A DNA stretch of 64,000 bases from an uncultured Methanomicrobiales archaeon (GTDB lineage Archaea; Halobacteriota; Methanomicrobia; Methanomicrobiales; Methanospirillaceae), in NCBI GenBank assembly GCA_903832665.1, contig CAILCG010000014.1, forward strand, positions 1 to 64,000, given 5' to 3'. Below the pieces are notes generated by a model, which was not told the DNA's origin, searched no databases, and worked only from the letters and a program-made list of their open reading frames with translations. The position numbers were made by a program, and so were the translations under genes. Positions 8,306 through 17,658 of this stretch are shown here, piece after piece (position 1 is the first letter of the stretch; every line of letters begins with the position of its first letter).

Positions 8306-8717
8306 CGGTCAGGGTCACGATCATTGTTTTTTCAGCCACCAGGTTTTTGATCAGATCTTCCGGAAGGGTGGCTGCAACATGATCCGACAGGATGCCGATT
8401 GTCCGCCCGCAGACAAATGTGCTCCGGCGCCAGACCATGTCTGTCGGGTGTGAGAGGGTGAACTGCGACGACCCCCGGGAATGGATCTCGATCGTGACTT
8501 CCCCGCACATGAGCCGTGTAAGCAGGCGCGCATCGTCATGGGATAGCACATTTTTGAATTCCGCAGAAAGCCCGGCACACCCTTTGTCAGCGGCAATTCC
8601 GATGATACAGTCACCCGTGCTCGTCAGGTGTGACTCAGCGGTCACTTCAAACGTTGTCGGGTGGTTACCGGAGACCAGCGGATGGCCCCGGCACTGGATA
8701 ATTTCCTGTGCCTCCAT
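8289..8717 (-). CDS. DUF371 domain-containing protein
   Basis: A 142-residue archaeal protein of the DUF371 family, function unknown. The N-terminal RGHPLVSGNHPTTFEVT and the segment GDCIIGIAADKG are conserved signatures, followed by VLSHDDARLL and a C-terminal LVAEKTMIVTLTA. It has no signal peptide or membrane segment and is presumably cytosolic. It is convergent to xseAB with a 17-base 3' overlap, and divergent from the zinc-finger gene beginning 34 bases away. Confidence 0.88.
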   Translation of the reverse strand: MEAQEIIQCRGHPLVSGNHPTTFEVTAESHLTSTGDCIIGIAADKGCAGLSAEFKNVLSHDDARLLTRLMCGEVTIEIHSRGSSQFTLSHPTDMVWRRSTFVCGRTIGILSDHVAATLPEDLIKNLVAEKTMIVTLTATRPG

Positions 8718-8750
8718 GCTTTATCATGTGAGGGTTTCTATTCATATTCA

Positions 8751-9329
8751 ATGTTTATTACCGCCCATTGCCCGGATTGCGGGGATGAGACCGAACACGA
8801 AGTAGTTGCCGAGTCCCGCGATCAGCTGGTCCGCTGCACTACCTGCGGTCACCACCAGCGGATCGCAAAAGAGAAAGAGCCAGAATCCCTGCTCATCAAG
8901 ACCATCATCTCCCGCGAAGGAACATCGATTGTCGGTGCCATTGAACTTGCCGAAGATGATGAATGCAGTGTCGAAGATCACCTTGTTGCAGAATGCGGAG
9001 ATGACGCATTCGGCGTCCAGGTCGCCTCCATAGAACTGGCCGGCGACAAGAGGGTGCAACGGGCAAAGGCAAAGGATATCCAGACCATCTGGACCCGTGC
9101 CATCGAGCAGGTTGTAGTCAAGATCTCTATTCACGATGGCAGGAAGACGATTCCCGTCTACATGCCCTGTGAAGGGGAACAGGAATTCAAGGTCGGAGAG
9201 AAGTACGTTGTCTCGGGAAAACGGTTCCAGATCTCTCACCTCAAGCTCCGCGACGGCCCCCTCATGAGAAAGGAAGGCTGGACCACCGTAGCTCACCGTA
9301 TCAAGCGTATATACGGAGTAAGGTCGTAA
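8751..9329 (+). CDS. HVO_0476-type archaeal zinc finger protein
   Basis: A 192-residue protein with an N-terminal zinc ribbon: CPDCGDETEH at residues 7-16 and CTTCGHHQ about 17 residues further. A beta-rich domain follows (DRR-type segments such as AKAKDIQTIWTR and a C-terminal REGWTTVAHRIKRIYGV-like end). This matches an archaea-only family of unknown function often named after the Haloferax protein HVO_0476. I choose the ATG at 8751 because the zinc ribbon begins right after it; no ribosome-binding site precedes it, so a leaderless transcript is likely. Confidence 0.82.
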   Translation: MFITAHCPDCGDETEHEVVAESRDQLVRCTTCGHHQRIAKEKEPESLLIKTIISREGTSIVGAIELAEDDECSVEDHLVAECGDDAFGVQVASIELAGDKRVQRAKAKDIQTIWTRAIEQVVVKISIHDGRKTIPVYMPCEGEQEFKVGEKYVVSGKRFQISHLKLRDGPLMRKEGWTTVAHRIKRIYGVRS

Positions 9330-9336
9330 TTTTTTT
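9330..9336. terminator. T-run terminator between convergent genes
   Basis: A run of seven T directly after the TAA of the zinc-finger gene, touching the stop codon of the convergent thioredoxin-like gene. Oligo-T tracts are the standard intrinsic terminator in archaea. It can act on the plus strand transcript. Confidence 0.5.
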
Positions 9337-9596
9337 CAGGGGTATTTTTTCAGGGTCGCTTCAAGCTGCTCTGCCTGAACTACACCTTCAAGACGCTCTT
9401 TGACCACATTCTTATCCAGGATGATGATAGTCGGTGTAACTTTCAACCCGTACTGCTGGATGAACTGTGGGTTTTTCACCACATCGATCTCTTCGATCGT
9501 TACGTCCATCTTTTTCTCCACTTCCCGGTTGATCGGGGACTGCTCCATACAGCCCATGCACCCCGGCTGGTAAAAACAGATCACACGCACTGGCAT
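9336..9596 (-). CDS. Small thioredoxin-fold protein with CMGC active site
   Basis: An 86-residue thioredoxin/glutaredoxin-like protein. The redox motif CMGC is at residues 13-16 after strand 1 (VRVICFYQPG), and the cis-Pro segment VTPTIIIL follows at about 53-60. It likely reduces disulfides or serves as a partner of a methanogen thioredoxin reductase; the partner is not encoded nearby. No signal peptide is present, so it should be cytosolic. It precedes nothing on its strand and may be monocistronic. Confidence 0.87.
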   Translation of the reverse strand: MPVRVICFYQPGCMGCMEQSPINREVEKKMDVTIEEIDVVKNPQFIQQYGLKVTPTIIILDKNVVKERLEGVVQAEQLEATLKKYP

Positions 9597-9641
9597 GAAA
9601 TAGGAATAATCTGCAGGTCGTAAAAAAAGTATGGAAATGAC

Positions 9642-10337
9642 TTAGTTTTTAGCATTGATCGATATTACACGGACTTCTGCTGCAGGGTACCCGAAGTCAA
9701 CAACAACACCCTGGGGTGATTTTGTCGAAACTTCTCCTACGCGCATATAGGTCTGTGCAGAAAGATTGGTTGCCATCTCCTCGGGATTATCCGATACTGC
9801 CATAGTAAGAACATCCCCGATATTGATATCAGTCATATTCACACCATTGCGCTTGAGTTGTTCGGGGGACCAGAGCTGGGTCATTGACGCAGAGGAGGGA
9901 ATGGTAATCCGTTTCTGTTCATTTGCCTTCATCCCGACAATTCCGGAACTTACTGCTTCAAATTCCGGCCTGAGAAGGGCGAACTTGGGACCTGCCCAGC
10001 CAGCATTGGTCGTGTATACCTGGACCGGGTAAAGCGATGGTATCAGTGACTGGTTAGCAGTCAGCGAGATCTGCTTTGCGATAAGCAGGGATTTTCCCTG
10101 GGTGGCAGCCAGTTTGTACACATTCTGGTCGGCTGTAATGATGGGATTTCCCCCCGCATCGTAAAAAGTATAATCCACCACAACGGCATCCCCGGGTTTC
10201 ACTACAGTGAATGCACTGATCCAGCTGGAACCCATGCCCGATACGATCATCAGTACTACAAAAAGTACACAGGCACCCACAATGACAATTTTTTTCCACT
10301 GTGCTACCGCTTTTTCCTTCTGCTTCTTTTCTCCCAT
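9642..10337 (-). CDS. Membrane-anchored FKBP-type peptidyl-prolyl isomerase
   Basis: A 231-residue protein with a cytosolic basic start, one membrane segment (IVIVGACVLFVVLMIVSGMG, about residues 17-36) and an extracytoplasmic domain. The segment GDAVVVDYTFYDAGGNPI is typical of the first FKBP strands, and IVGMKANEQKRITIP matches the core GMxxGExR-like part of archaeal long FKBPs. It probably helps fold exported proteins. I choose the ATG at 10337, ten bases after GGAGG; the TTG four codons upstream is too close to that site. Confidence 0.85.
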   Translation of the reverse strand: MGEKKQKEKAVAQWKKIVIVGACVLFVVLMIVSGMGSSWISAFTVVKPGDAVVVDYTFYDAGGNPIITADQNVYKLAATQGKSLLIAKQISLTANQSLIPSLYPVQVYTTNAGWAGPKFALLRPEFEAVSSGIVGMKANEQKRITIPSSASMTQLWSPEQLKRNGVNMTDINIGDVLTMAVSDNPEEMATNLSAQTYMRVGEVSTKSPQGVVVDFGYPAAEVRVISINAKN

Positions 10338-10484
10338 TATGTACAATCCTCCTTACTACATCGGAATCAAACGGTCATAAACTATTCCGCAGTTGCCACG
10401 AACACAAAAATTTTATGAATTAACTGCTATGGAGAAAATAATCCCGTCGCGTTATGCGATGTGATACTTAGGAAAAGGTTTCGT

Positions 10485-10961
10485 ATGATGGGGAAAATGT
10501 ACCCGTTTCACTCGCTGTGGAGAGAGATGGAGAAGAGAAGAGCTGAACTGGAAACCATGTACCAACAGGCTTCTGAAGGTGGCAAGCGCCTGCTTCTGCC
10601 CGGAGGGATCACCGATCAGTTACTGCCGGCAATCCGCGGGGATGTACGGGTCGATGGGCGGGATCTCGGAGAAAACGTGACGGTCGCGGCCGACATGCCA
10701 GGCTTTCAAAAGGAAAATATTACCATCCATCTCCTCAATCCTCAGACGCTGGAGCTCTCCGGTAAGCGTAGCGAGGAAAAAGAGGCGAAAACCGAGGATT
10801 ATTTTGTCCGGGAACGTATTTCCGGTCAGATGCGAAGACTGGTACCTCTGCCGACCTATGTTTCCGAAGATAACTCGCAAGCCATGTTCAAAGACGGAGT
10901 CCTTACTGTCACGCTGAAAAAGACGGCGTTACCCGAAAGACCGCGGATTGAGATCCAATAA
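10485..10961 (+). CDS. Hsp20/alpha-crystallin family small heat shock protein
   Basis: A ~158-residue small heat shock protein. The alpha-crystallin domain (about 60-150) shows NVTVAADMPGFQKENITIHL, TLELSGKR and the C-terminal segment FKDGVLTVTLKK (the A/G-x-L-like motif), followed by a PRIEI tail similar to the IxI motif used in oligomer assembly. It holds unfolding proteins without ATP. The start is either ATG 10485 or the adjacent ATG 10488; an upstream frame to 10461 gives an extension unlike the family. Poly-A/T sequence after the stop may terminate transcription. Confidence 0.9.
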   Translation: MMGKMYPFHSLWREMEKRRAELETMYQQASEGGKRLLLPGGITDQLLPAIRGDVRVDGRDLGENVTVAADMPGFQKENITIHLLNPQTLELSGKRSEEKEAKTEDYFVRERISGQMRRLVPLPTYVSEDNSQAMFKDGVLTVTLKKTALPERPRIEIQ

Positions 10962-11033
10962 TAAAAAACTCTTCTTTTTTCCCAAAGTATTTTTCCGATG
11001 TCTTTTTGTACTCTCTTATCAGAAGATCTGGGG

Positions 11034-11816
11034 ATGGACAAAAAGAAGGTCAAGGATTATATGACCTATGACGTTGTCAGTATCGATCTTCACAGTACCG
11101 CAAAAGACGTCATCGAGAAGATCCAGAGAACAAATCACGATGGTTTTCCGGTGGTTGACGGTGAAGTGGTCGTGGGGTATATCTCAGCCCGGGATCTCCT
11201 CTTTATACCTACGGGTGCACCGGTTGAACAGGTGATGTCCGGCAATCTCATTGTCGCTGACCCTGAGATGGATATCAATGATGCAGCCCGGGTGATATTC
11301 CGGTCCGGCATCCAGAAGCTGCCGGTAGTTGATGAAAAAAACCACCTGCTTGGCATCATCTCCAATTCGGATGTGATACGTTCACAGATCGAGCACGTGT
11401 CACCTGAAAAAGTGTTCAATTTCATCACCACATTAAAAAAACTCTACGGGGTTGATCCGACACTGGATCGGGGCACGGTCCCGGTGAACGAACTCCTGCC
11501 CACCCAGTCGAAAATCTACGAAGATGAACTCGAAGGGCGCATGTACGAGATAAAAAAAGGCCTGGCAGAACCCATTATTGTCGTGCGGCGCCCCGGAAAG
11601 ATTATTCTTGTCGACGGTCATCACCGGGCAATTGCTGCAAAGCGCCTCGGGATCACGGCGCTGGATGCCTACATTATAGAGATCCGGGAAGATATCGAGC
11701 TCGGCATGGAGCGGACCGCACAGGCCATGAATTTAAAGACGCTGGACGATGTCCAGGTTCTCGATTACGCCCGGCACCCGCTGGTCGCAATCACCCACCG
11801 GCTGGTAAAGAGATAA
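11034..11816 (+). CDS. CBS-pair protein fused to ParB-like nuclease domain
   Basis: A 260-residue protein with two CBS domains (about 5-55, motif VKDYMTYDVVSI; and 65-120, QKLPVVDEKNHLLGIISNSD) followed by a ParB N-terminal-like domain (about 150-240) with the GHHRAIAAKRLG signature that is the ParB/Srx nucleotide-binding box. CBS pairs sense adenine nucleotides, so ligand-controlled activity of the ParB-like part is likely. This fusion is seen in methanogens; its substrate is unknown. I choose the ATG at 11034; an upstream ATG at 10998 adds 12 unremarkable residues. A T-run follows the stop. Confidence 0.85.
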   Translation: MDKKKVKDYMTYDVVSIDLHSTAKDVIEKIQRTNHDGFPVVDGEVVVGYISARDLLFIPTGAPVEQVMSGNLIVADPEMDINDAARVIFRSGIQKLPVVDEKNHLLGIISNSDVIRSQIEHVSPEKVFNFITTLKKLYGVDPTLDRGTVPVNELLPTQSKIYEDELEGRMYEIKKGLAEPIIVVRRPGKIILVDGHHRAIAAKRLGITALDAYIIEIREDIELGMERTAQAMNLKTLDDVQVLDYARHPLVAITHRLVKR

Positions 11817-11911
11817 TTTTTTTACAGACCCCTAAAAAAACATTTTCCATTATTTTTCCCAAATGTAATAGTTCGGGAGTGAAAGTTCGGGAGTGAAGCG
11901 GTTTTTCCCGT

Positions 11912-13090
11912 TTACGACCCGTCGTACCGTAAATCGTATTTTTCGTTGAGCACATGCTCTTTTACAATCTGCCCGTCAGGGACTACGACTTCAGGCCAGA
12001 GCCGGGTCTTGGAATGGACCACCACCCGGTCCCGCAGTACCACACGGGGACCGATCACGGTGTCATTTTCAATACTGCAACGCTCCCCGATGTGGGTATC
12101 ATTATCGATGATGCTGCCGGAGATGGTGCTGTTCGACCCGACAACAACCCGGTTGTAGAGTGAAGAGGAGAAGATCTTGGAATTGTTCCGGATGATGCAC
12201 TTGTCCCCGATGTTCGTATAGGGTCCGATGAGCACATTATCACCAATGGATGTTCCCGGGCCAATAGAGACCGGGCCAATCACCGTGGTATTCTTACCCA
12301 GCGTGATCGAATCCCCGAGCTGGACAGGGCCCTGCACTTCGGCTCCATGCATGGAAAGGTTCCCGATGATATCGCTGAACGTGAGATCCTGCAGTTTCCA
12401 GCGCTCGGCCTGCCGGAGAGAATGGGGGCTGCCCACATCGGTCCAGTTCCCGCGGGCGAGCCAGCCCTTGATGCTCAGTCCTTTTTCCATCAGGCTCGGG
12501 AACAGGTCGCGAGCAAAATCATAACGGGTGTCTGCCGGGATGTGATCGAAGACTTCCGGGCTGCATACATACATACCGGTACTGGCAAGATTTGAGAATA
12601 TCTCACCGGGCGCTGGCTTCTCCTTGAACCGTTTTATCTCGTAGCTCACATCGATCTCGGCAATACCGTACTCGCCGGGATCGTCAATCGAGATGAGGCC
12701 GATAGAGGTCGTGGCCTTCTGTTTCTGGTGCGACCGATAAAATTCAAGCACATTCAGATCCGTGACATGATCGCCACCGACTACGAGGAAATCCTGCCCG
12801 TCGAGATACTTCTGGGCGTTTTTTACACTTCCGGCAGTCCCCAGCTTGGTCTCTTCGTGGACATAGGTGATATCAGCGCCAAAGAGCGAGCCGTCCCCCA
12901 GGGCTTCCTCAATCGCATTCCCCATGTAACCAAGGGTAAGGACAATTTCCCGGAAGCCCATATTTGAAAGGTGTGAGACCAGATGATGGATCGATGGGCG
13001 GTTGACAATAGGTATACACGGTTTTGGCCGTTCGAACGTAAGCGGGCGGAGACGGGTTCCTTCCCCCCCGCACATGATACACACCTTCAT
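11912..13090 (-). CDS. NDP-sugar synthase (sugar-1-phosphate nucleotidyltransferase)
   Basis: A 392-residue enzyme with an N-terminal nucleotidyltransferase domain: CGGEGTRLRPLT (residues 7-18) with the GxGTRLxP signature, FERPKPCIPI, and FLVVGGDHVTDL. A left-handed beta-helix with many isoleucine-patch hexapeptides (about 255-380; GPVSIGPGTSIGDNVLIGPY) follows. Such proteins make UDP-, GDP- or dTDP-sugars from NTP and sugar-1-phosphate for glycan and S-layer decoration. Sugar and base specificity cannot be read from sequence; mannose-1-phosphate guanylyltransferase or glucose-1-phosphate thymidylyltransferase are possible. It appears monocistronic. Confidence 0.9.
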   Translation of the reverse strand: MKVCIMCGGEGTRLRPLTFERPKPCIPIVNRPSIHHLVSHLSNMGFREIVLTLGYMGNAIEEALGDGSLFGADITYVHEETKLGTAGSVKNAQKYLDGQDFLVVGGDHVTDLNVLEFYRSHQKQKATTSIGLISIDDPGEYGIAEIDVSYEIKRFKEKPAPGEIFSNLASTGMYVCSPEVFDHIPADTRYDFARDLFPSLMEKGLSIKGWLARGNWTDVGSPHSLRQAERWKLQDLTFSDIIGNLSMHGAEVQGPVQLGDSITLGKNTTVIGPVSIGPGTSIGDNVLIGPYTNIGDKCIIRNNSKIFSSSLYNRVVVGSNSTISGSIIDNDTHIGERCSIENDTVIGPRVVLRDRVVVHSKTRLWPEVVVPDGQIVKEHVLNEKYDLRYDGS

Positions 13091-13226
13091 AGCGCAGTTT
13101 TTGGCGCTGGAGCATTTTAAAGATAGTGATGAGTGCGATCGTTCTGCCCGAAATTCGCCTATTTCTCCTTTCTATGGTATTATAACAAAACAGGAACAAT
13201 GAGTAATTCTTAAGGAAATGGTAACC

Positions 13227-13493
13227 ATGACTGACGACCAGTACCGGATCCTGCCGGTGATCAAAGGCAGAGTGCAGTGCCTGCCCGAAAAGAAAGAACC
13301 GGTAGAAAACTGTGGATTCTGCACCCATAGCCGGGAGTTTAAAGTACAGGAGAGATTCATCACCTCCCCTGCATTGTTATACTGCACGAAATGCCGGGTA
13401 ACAGAGAAAGTGGATTTTTCCAAAGCGCAAGCGGTGAAATGTTCCGACCGCCAGGGCGAAGGATTTCACAGCATTACCAACATCATCAGCTGA
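13227..13493 (+). CDS. Small Cys-containing protein, function unknown
   Basis: An 88-residue soluble protein. Cysteines are arranged as CGFC and, after about 36 residues, CTKC with a further C; this could hold a zinc ion. The last part (about 70-88) has a SDRQGEGFHS segment. I do not recognise the family. I choose the ATG at 13227 because AAGGA lies ten bases upstream; the ATG at 13218 is immediately next to that site. It is convergent with cobQ, with 12 bases between stops. Confidence 0.65.
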   Translation: MTDDQYRILPVIKGRVQCLPEKKEPVENCGFCTHSREFKVQERFITSPALLYCTKCRVTEKVDFSKAQAVKCSDRQGEGFHSITNIIS

Positions 13494-13505
13494 TTTTTTT
13501 CATCA

Positions 13506-14990
13506 TTATCCGGTCAGCATTGACTGGACCGCGTCCATATCCACATGCTGTTCAAACAGGTCAGCCAGCACCTCGTACGGGTCCTCACTGAAGAGAGGGA
13601 TTGGCTCGAAGGGTATGCCTTTTTTTTCGGAGAGAAAGGCAAGAAGTGCATTTGCAGCAGACGGGTTCTGGAAGAGGCCATGCAGGTAGGTACCAAATAC
13701 CAGCCCATCCCCGCTCACGCGTCCATCCCCTTGTAATGCTTCCCGGTCGCAACCGGGTTCCGTCACCCCCATGTGGATCTCATAACCGGTGATCTCTCCT
13801 ATCGATGAGAGGATCGGAGGAACAGCGCAGGCCGTACGGGTAACCTGCGTAGTCGTCTTGTCGTAAGAAGCGAAACGGGTGATACCGTCCAGCAGACCAA
13901 GTCCATCATAGGTTCCCGCTGAAGACTCGAACCCGGCATCGATGAGCGTCCTGCCCAGCATCTGGTATCCCCCACAAATACCAATCACGGGCACGCCATG
14001 GTTGCGTGCGTTTTTGATCTCGCGATCTGTCCCGGTCCGGACCAGTTCCGCAAGGTCTTCTATGGTGTTCTTGGTACCCGGGATAATGATACAGTCATAC
14101 CCGGCAAGGGAGGTCCCGGGAGTGATATAATCCACCGATGCGTGGCATTCCAGCAACTCGAAGTCCGTGAAATTTGCAATTCGTGGGAGTCGTATGACAG
14201 CAACGCGCACCCCGTTCGCCTTACCTTTTTTATCGCCAATCGAGAGCGAATCCTCACTGGGCAGGGGGAGGTCGAAGTAGGGGACAACCCCGAGCACCGG
14301 TACTCCGGTCAATTCCTCAATCTTCCGTATACCCGGCTCAAAAATTGCGGGGTCACCCCGGAACTTATTGACAATTATGCCTTTTACCAGCGGCTTAAGC
14401 TCATCAGGAAGGAGCTGAAGGGTCCCATAGATCTGGGCAAATACTCCTCCCCGCTCAATATCCGCCACAAGAATGATGGGGATGCGGAGATTCTTTGCCA
14501 GCAGGGTGTTGGCAATATCCCGGTCATAGAGATTGAGCTCCGCTGCCCCCCCTGCCCCTTCAATCACCACCTCCCCAAACGCAGATTTCAACCGGTGGTA
14601 GGATTCCAGCGCTTTTTTGAGCAATTGTGGGGTCTCTTTATAGTATTCAGTAATCGCGACATCCTTGTACGGACGCCCGTTCAGCACCACCTGTGACACA
14701 CAATCGCCCTTCGGCTTGAGCAGCACCGGGTTCATATCGGTCTGGGGCACCTGCCGTGCAGCAATCGCCTGCATTGCCTGGGCCATACCAATTTCACCGC
14801 CATCGGGAGTCACATAGGAGTTCAGGCTCATGTTCTGGGATTTGAAGGGCGCTACCGTACAACCCCGTCGCACCAGGCACCGGCATATGGCAGCAACGGT
14901 AACACTCTTTCCCACATGGGACGCGGATCCCATCACAAACAACGACATATCCTTACCAGTAATGTGCATACGCAGGTCATAAAGATTCAT
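13506..14990 (-). CDS. cobQ: Cobyric acid synthase CobQ
   Basis: A 494-residue glutamine-dependent amidotransferase that adds four amide groups to adenosyl-cobyrinic acid a,c-diamide during cobalamin synthesis. The N-terminal ATPase part has [11 protein letters not shown] as P-loop (about residues 21-31), [12 protein letters not shown], and NKFRGD. The C-terminal class-I-like amidotransferase part has [13 protein letters not shown], the nucleophile Cys in GICGGYQML, and a late [10 protein letters not shown] with the His. Methanogens need corrinoids for methyl transfer. The start could instead be at 14948 (MSLFVMG), nearer to many homologues. Confidence 0.95.
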   Translation of the reverse strand: MNLYDLRMHITGKDMSLFVMGSASHVGKSVTVAAICRCLVRRGCTVAPFKSQNMSLNSYVTPDGGEIGMAQAMQAIAARQVPQTDMNPVLLKPKGDCVSQVVLNGRPYKDVAITEYYKETPQLLKKALESYHRLKSAFGEVVIEGAGGAAELNLYDRDIANTLLAKNLRIPIILVADIERGGVFAQIYGTLQLLPDELKPLVKGIIVNKFRGDPAIFEPGIRKIEELTGVPVLGVVPYFDLPLPSEDSLSIGDKKGKANGVRVAVIRLPRIANFTDFELLECHASVDYITPGTSLAGYDCIIIPGTKNTIEDLAELVRTGTDREIKNARNHGVPVIGICGGYQMLGRTLIDAGFESSAGTYDGLGLLDGITRFASYDKTTTQVTRTACAVPPILSSIGEITGYEIHMGVTEPGCDREALQGDGRVSGDGLVFGTYLHGLFQNPSAANALLAFLSEKKGIPFEPIPLFSEDPYEVLADLFEQHVDMDAVQSMLTG

Positions 14991-15129
14991 TGTCTTTTCC
15001 CGGGTTCAAATAGACAAACCATTGAAAAAACCGGTCAAAAAGGGTATCATTTTTAGAAAATTCCTGTTCGAAAGCGACATTTCAGTCAATGCCAAGTAAT
15101 AAATAACCAGAACCTTAAAAATACATGTA

Positions 15130-15435
15130 ATGATTGGTGGGATTTGCCCGACGTGTGGACTACCTAAAGAACTCTGCATCTGTGAAGAGGTAGCAAAGGA
15201 ACAGCAAAGGATCAATGTCAAAGTGAACAAACGGCGCTATGGAAAAGAAGTGACCGTTATCGAGGGACTTGATCCAACTGATATCGATCTTGAAGATCTT
15301 TCAAAATACATGAAAGGAAAACTTGCCTGCGGTGGAACGGTCAAGGGTAATTCCATCGAACTTCAGGGAAACCACCGTGACCGGGTCAAAGAGCTGCTCT
15401 CTTTGAAAGGGTACAGCACGGAAAATATTTCCTGA
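15130..15435 (+). CDS. sui1: Translation initiation factor aIF1 (SUI1)
   Basis: A 101-residue protein of the SUI1 family, which binds the 30S P-site region and enforces start codon selection. It has an N-terminal zinc-binding [11 protein letters not shown] segment, often present in archaeal aIF1, then the SUI1 core with [13 protein letters not shown], the basic loop and [19 protein letters not shown] near residues 65-85. A TATA-like AATAAATAA around 15100-15110 suggests a leaderless or short-leader transcript. A strong T-run terminator follows. Confidence 0.95.
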   Translation: MIGGICPTCGLPKELCICEEVAKEQQRINVKVNKRRYGKEVTVIEGLDPTDIDLEDLSKYMKGKLACGGTVKGNSIELQGNHRDRVKELLSLKGYSTENIS

Positions 15436-15452
15436 TTTTTTTCTTTTTTTTT
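15436..15452 (+). terminator. T-rich terminator after aIF1
   Basis: Two long T tracts separated by a C directly follow the TGA of the aIF1 gene. This is a typical archaeal intrinsic terminator and separates the housekeeping block from the pilus-like locus. Confidence 0.65.
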
Positions 15453-15609
15453 ACCAGTATATTTATCCAGTAGTTCTTCTTCCCAGAGCGATAGCACCAG
15501 AAAAATTTCCGCTTAGTTCATCTTTAGAAAAACATCTTGATCGTGCGGGCGAGTGATGGGGATGGTACACATCGGGTGGAATATGACCTGCCAGCCTGTT
15601 TAAAAAAAA

Positions 15610-16733
15610 TTACATGAAGAACCGGAAGGTCATCCATGCAATCAGGAGCATCAGTGCTGAATATTTCAGACCGGAAATAAACCGGACTTCACCCATCTGC
15701 CCGGCTACGAGTCCCGAGAAAAATCCCTGGAGCATTGCAGCGTGGGAAAAAAGCCGCTTATAGACAAAGATATCGATAATTCCCCCGAAACCTTTTGCCC
15801 CGGAAGCAACCGCGGTAGCCCCTGCCGTTGCCATGGTAGAGAGGAACGAGGTGACCAGGATTGCAATAACAAAGAGGAACACGGCAAAAGATACGAGCAC
15901 GATAATGACGTAAATAAGCATATTATTACTGCGTTCCTGCTGGAGATTGACCACCTCGTACGTGTCTTTGGCGGCCGCACGCAGGACTTCGCTTACATCC
16001 CCACCAGCCTTGCTTGCCTTTGCTATCAGATCAACACTCCGGTCTGCCATGGGGGTGCCCAGGTTTTTGCCAAAACGGTACAGTGCTTCGACAAAACCAA
16101 CCCCCCAGGACATCTCGTTGTCCAGTTTACGAATATGAGGGGTGAGCGCACCATATTCCGCGGCGGCTACAAGGTGCACCGCATTGGGCAGGGTCATACC
16201 GGAATCGTTCATACCGGCAAGATCCCTGAAAAAGTTCGAGAGACCGGTTTCCAGGCTTGAGATCCGCCACTGCTCCTTGAGATCCAGAACCGCAACAGGA
16301 ACAATCGCGATGAGAACTGCCAAAACCGCAAAATCATCGACCACCGTGGATTTGGTGAGTACCTGCATGCCATATGTTCTGATACAGAAGATGAAACCGC
16401 CAATGAAGACTATCAGGGCCAGCGGGATACAGACAATCAGATATTAACCGGTTTTTCGGTGAGTACCTGAATCGGGTGCTTAAGGAATCTGCCAACACCT
16501 TCCCGGGTCTGTCGTTCGTGTTCCAGTTTCTGGGTGATCATCTGGAATTCTGTTTCAACCGAACTCATATCCGCTGTTTTTATTTTGGACGCAGAGTCAG
16601 GACCGCGATGGAGGAGATTTTTAAAACGATCTTTAATATCTCCTGTTCCGGCGCGTGGTTCCGCAGGCTTGGCCGGGACGGGGGTCTGGTTTTCAGGGGG
16701 GGTAATACCCGTACGATCATCGTTGCTCGCCAT
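15610..16733 (-). pseudogene. TadC/FlaJ-like membrane protein 2, frameshifted
   Basis: Second of two tandem type II secretion F-like (TadC/FlaJ) membrane proteins, the inner-membrane platform of type IV pilus-like machines. The first frame runs from ATG 16733 for 98 codons to a TGA at 16437-16439 and ends with ...VLTEKPVNI. The membrane helix that should follow (LIVCIPLALIVFIGGFIF) is read in another frame starting right at that TGA. The frame then continues to 15610 with SGMTLPNAVHLVAAAEYG, KAGGDVSEVLRAA and four more membrane segments. One missing base near 16440-16446 explains it. There is no ATG/GTG/TTG for the second frame before 16368, in the middle of the helix. Confidence 0.82.
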
Positions 16734-16734
16734 A

Positions 16735-17658
16735 TCAGGACTCCGGGGTCATGGAACTGATCATAATTACGAATGCGATGCTCCCGAGAGGTATCATGAT
16801 ATAAATGATCGCATAGAGGAACATTGGTTTGTTATCTCCGGAAAGCACTGATATGATTGACTGCAGGATAATCAAAAATAACGTACCTGCAACCATGGCA
16901 GTAACATACGATTCTGCGATCAGCCCGAGGGTATCCAGGAATAATTTTTGTGTCTGCCGGTTCTCGAGCGCGTACTGGTCAGATTTGGTCCGGAAATATT
17001 GTGTCAGGTTCCCCCCGCTCGAAATACTTGCCATTGCGCCCTGTAAGAACTCCTTCATACGTTTACTGGGGGTTGTTGCGGACACCAGCCGGAGCGCATC
17101 GATCAGGTCACGCCCGAAAATATCAATCTCACGGGCAACATACCGTGCCTCAACGGAACTCTGGCCATAGATGGGGCTGTCTCCCAGAAACCGGAATACC
17201 TCGGCAGGAGTGATCCCGGCAGTAGACATTGAAGTAACATAATTGATCGCATAGGGTAAACTTGCATCAATATTCCGTTGCCGGTTCCCCGCTTCGAGTC
17301 CGGGGTACATAATGAATGCCACATACGTAAGTCCACCGAATACCAGCAGGGAGAAGATCGTAACGCCGATTGTTCCGAGAAGAAGGCTGTGAGCAGACAA
17401 GGCAACAAGAGGGCCGGGTACTGCACCTTTGTACTTGATGAGGGTGGGTAACTTTAGGATCCAGGTAAAAAGGCCGATCACTGCGGCCGCAGAGAAACCA
17501 ACAATAACGGAACTGACAAAAGCAGTGGAGAGATATGCTTCAAATGAAGTTTTGAACCGGGCGGAGATCAGATCGCTTCTCAGTTGTGCATACTACTCAC
17601 GCCTCCCCTTCATATGTTTGCCAACGAGGTTGAAGCAGAACCGCTCATAACTATTCAT
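16735..17658 (-). pseudogene. TadC/FlaJ-like membrane protein 1 with in-frame amber codon
   Basis: First TadC/FlaJ-like protein of the pair, about 307 residues. The ATG at 17658 overlaps the end of the ATPase gene and gives MNSYERFCFNLVGKHMKGRRE. A TAG at 17593-17595 then interrupts the frame at codon 22, and the next residues, YAQLRSDLISARFKTSFEAY, continue the family pattern. The remainder holds several membrane helices, TSMSTAGITPAEVFRFL and SSGGNLTQYFRTKS. A single GAG-to-TAG change fits. TAG is the ordinary stop for xseB and the ATPase gene here, so pyrrolysine insertion is unlikely. A GTG at 17481 would only give a truncated protein. Confidence 0.82.

Noticed and set aside
16437-16443. 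Non-standard CTG start of the second TadC-like gene
   Set aside because: CTGATT overlaps the TGA as an ATGA-type start would, but the upstream frame encodes the continuous N-terminal part of the same family, so a missing base is the better explanation.
17593-17595. Pyrrolysine at the TAG codon
   Set aside because: TAG is used as the normal stop of xseB and of the preceding ATPase gene, and no pyl genes are in the window. Kept only as an alternative to test.
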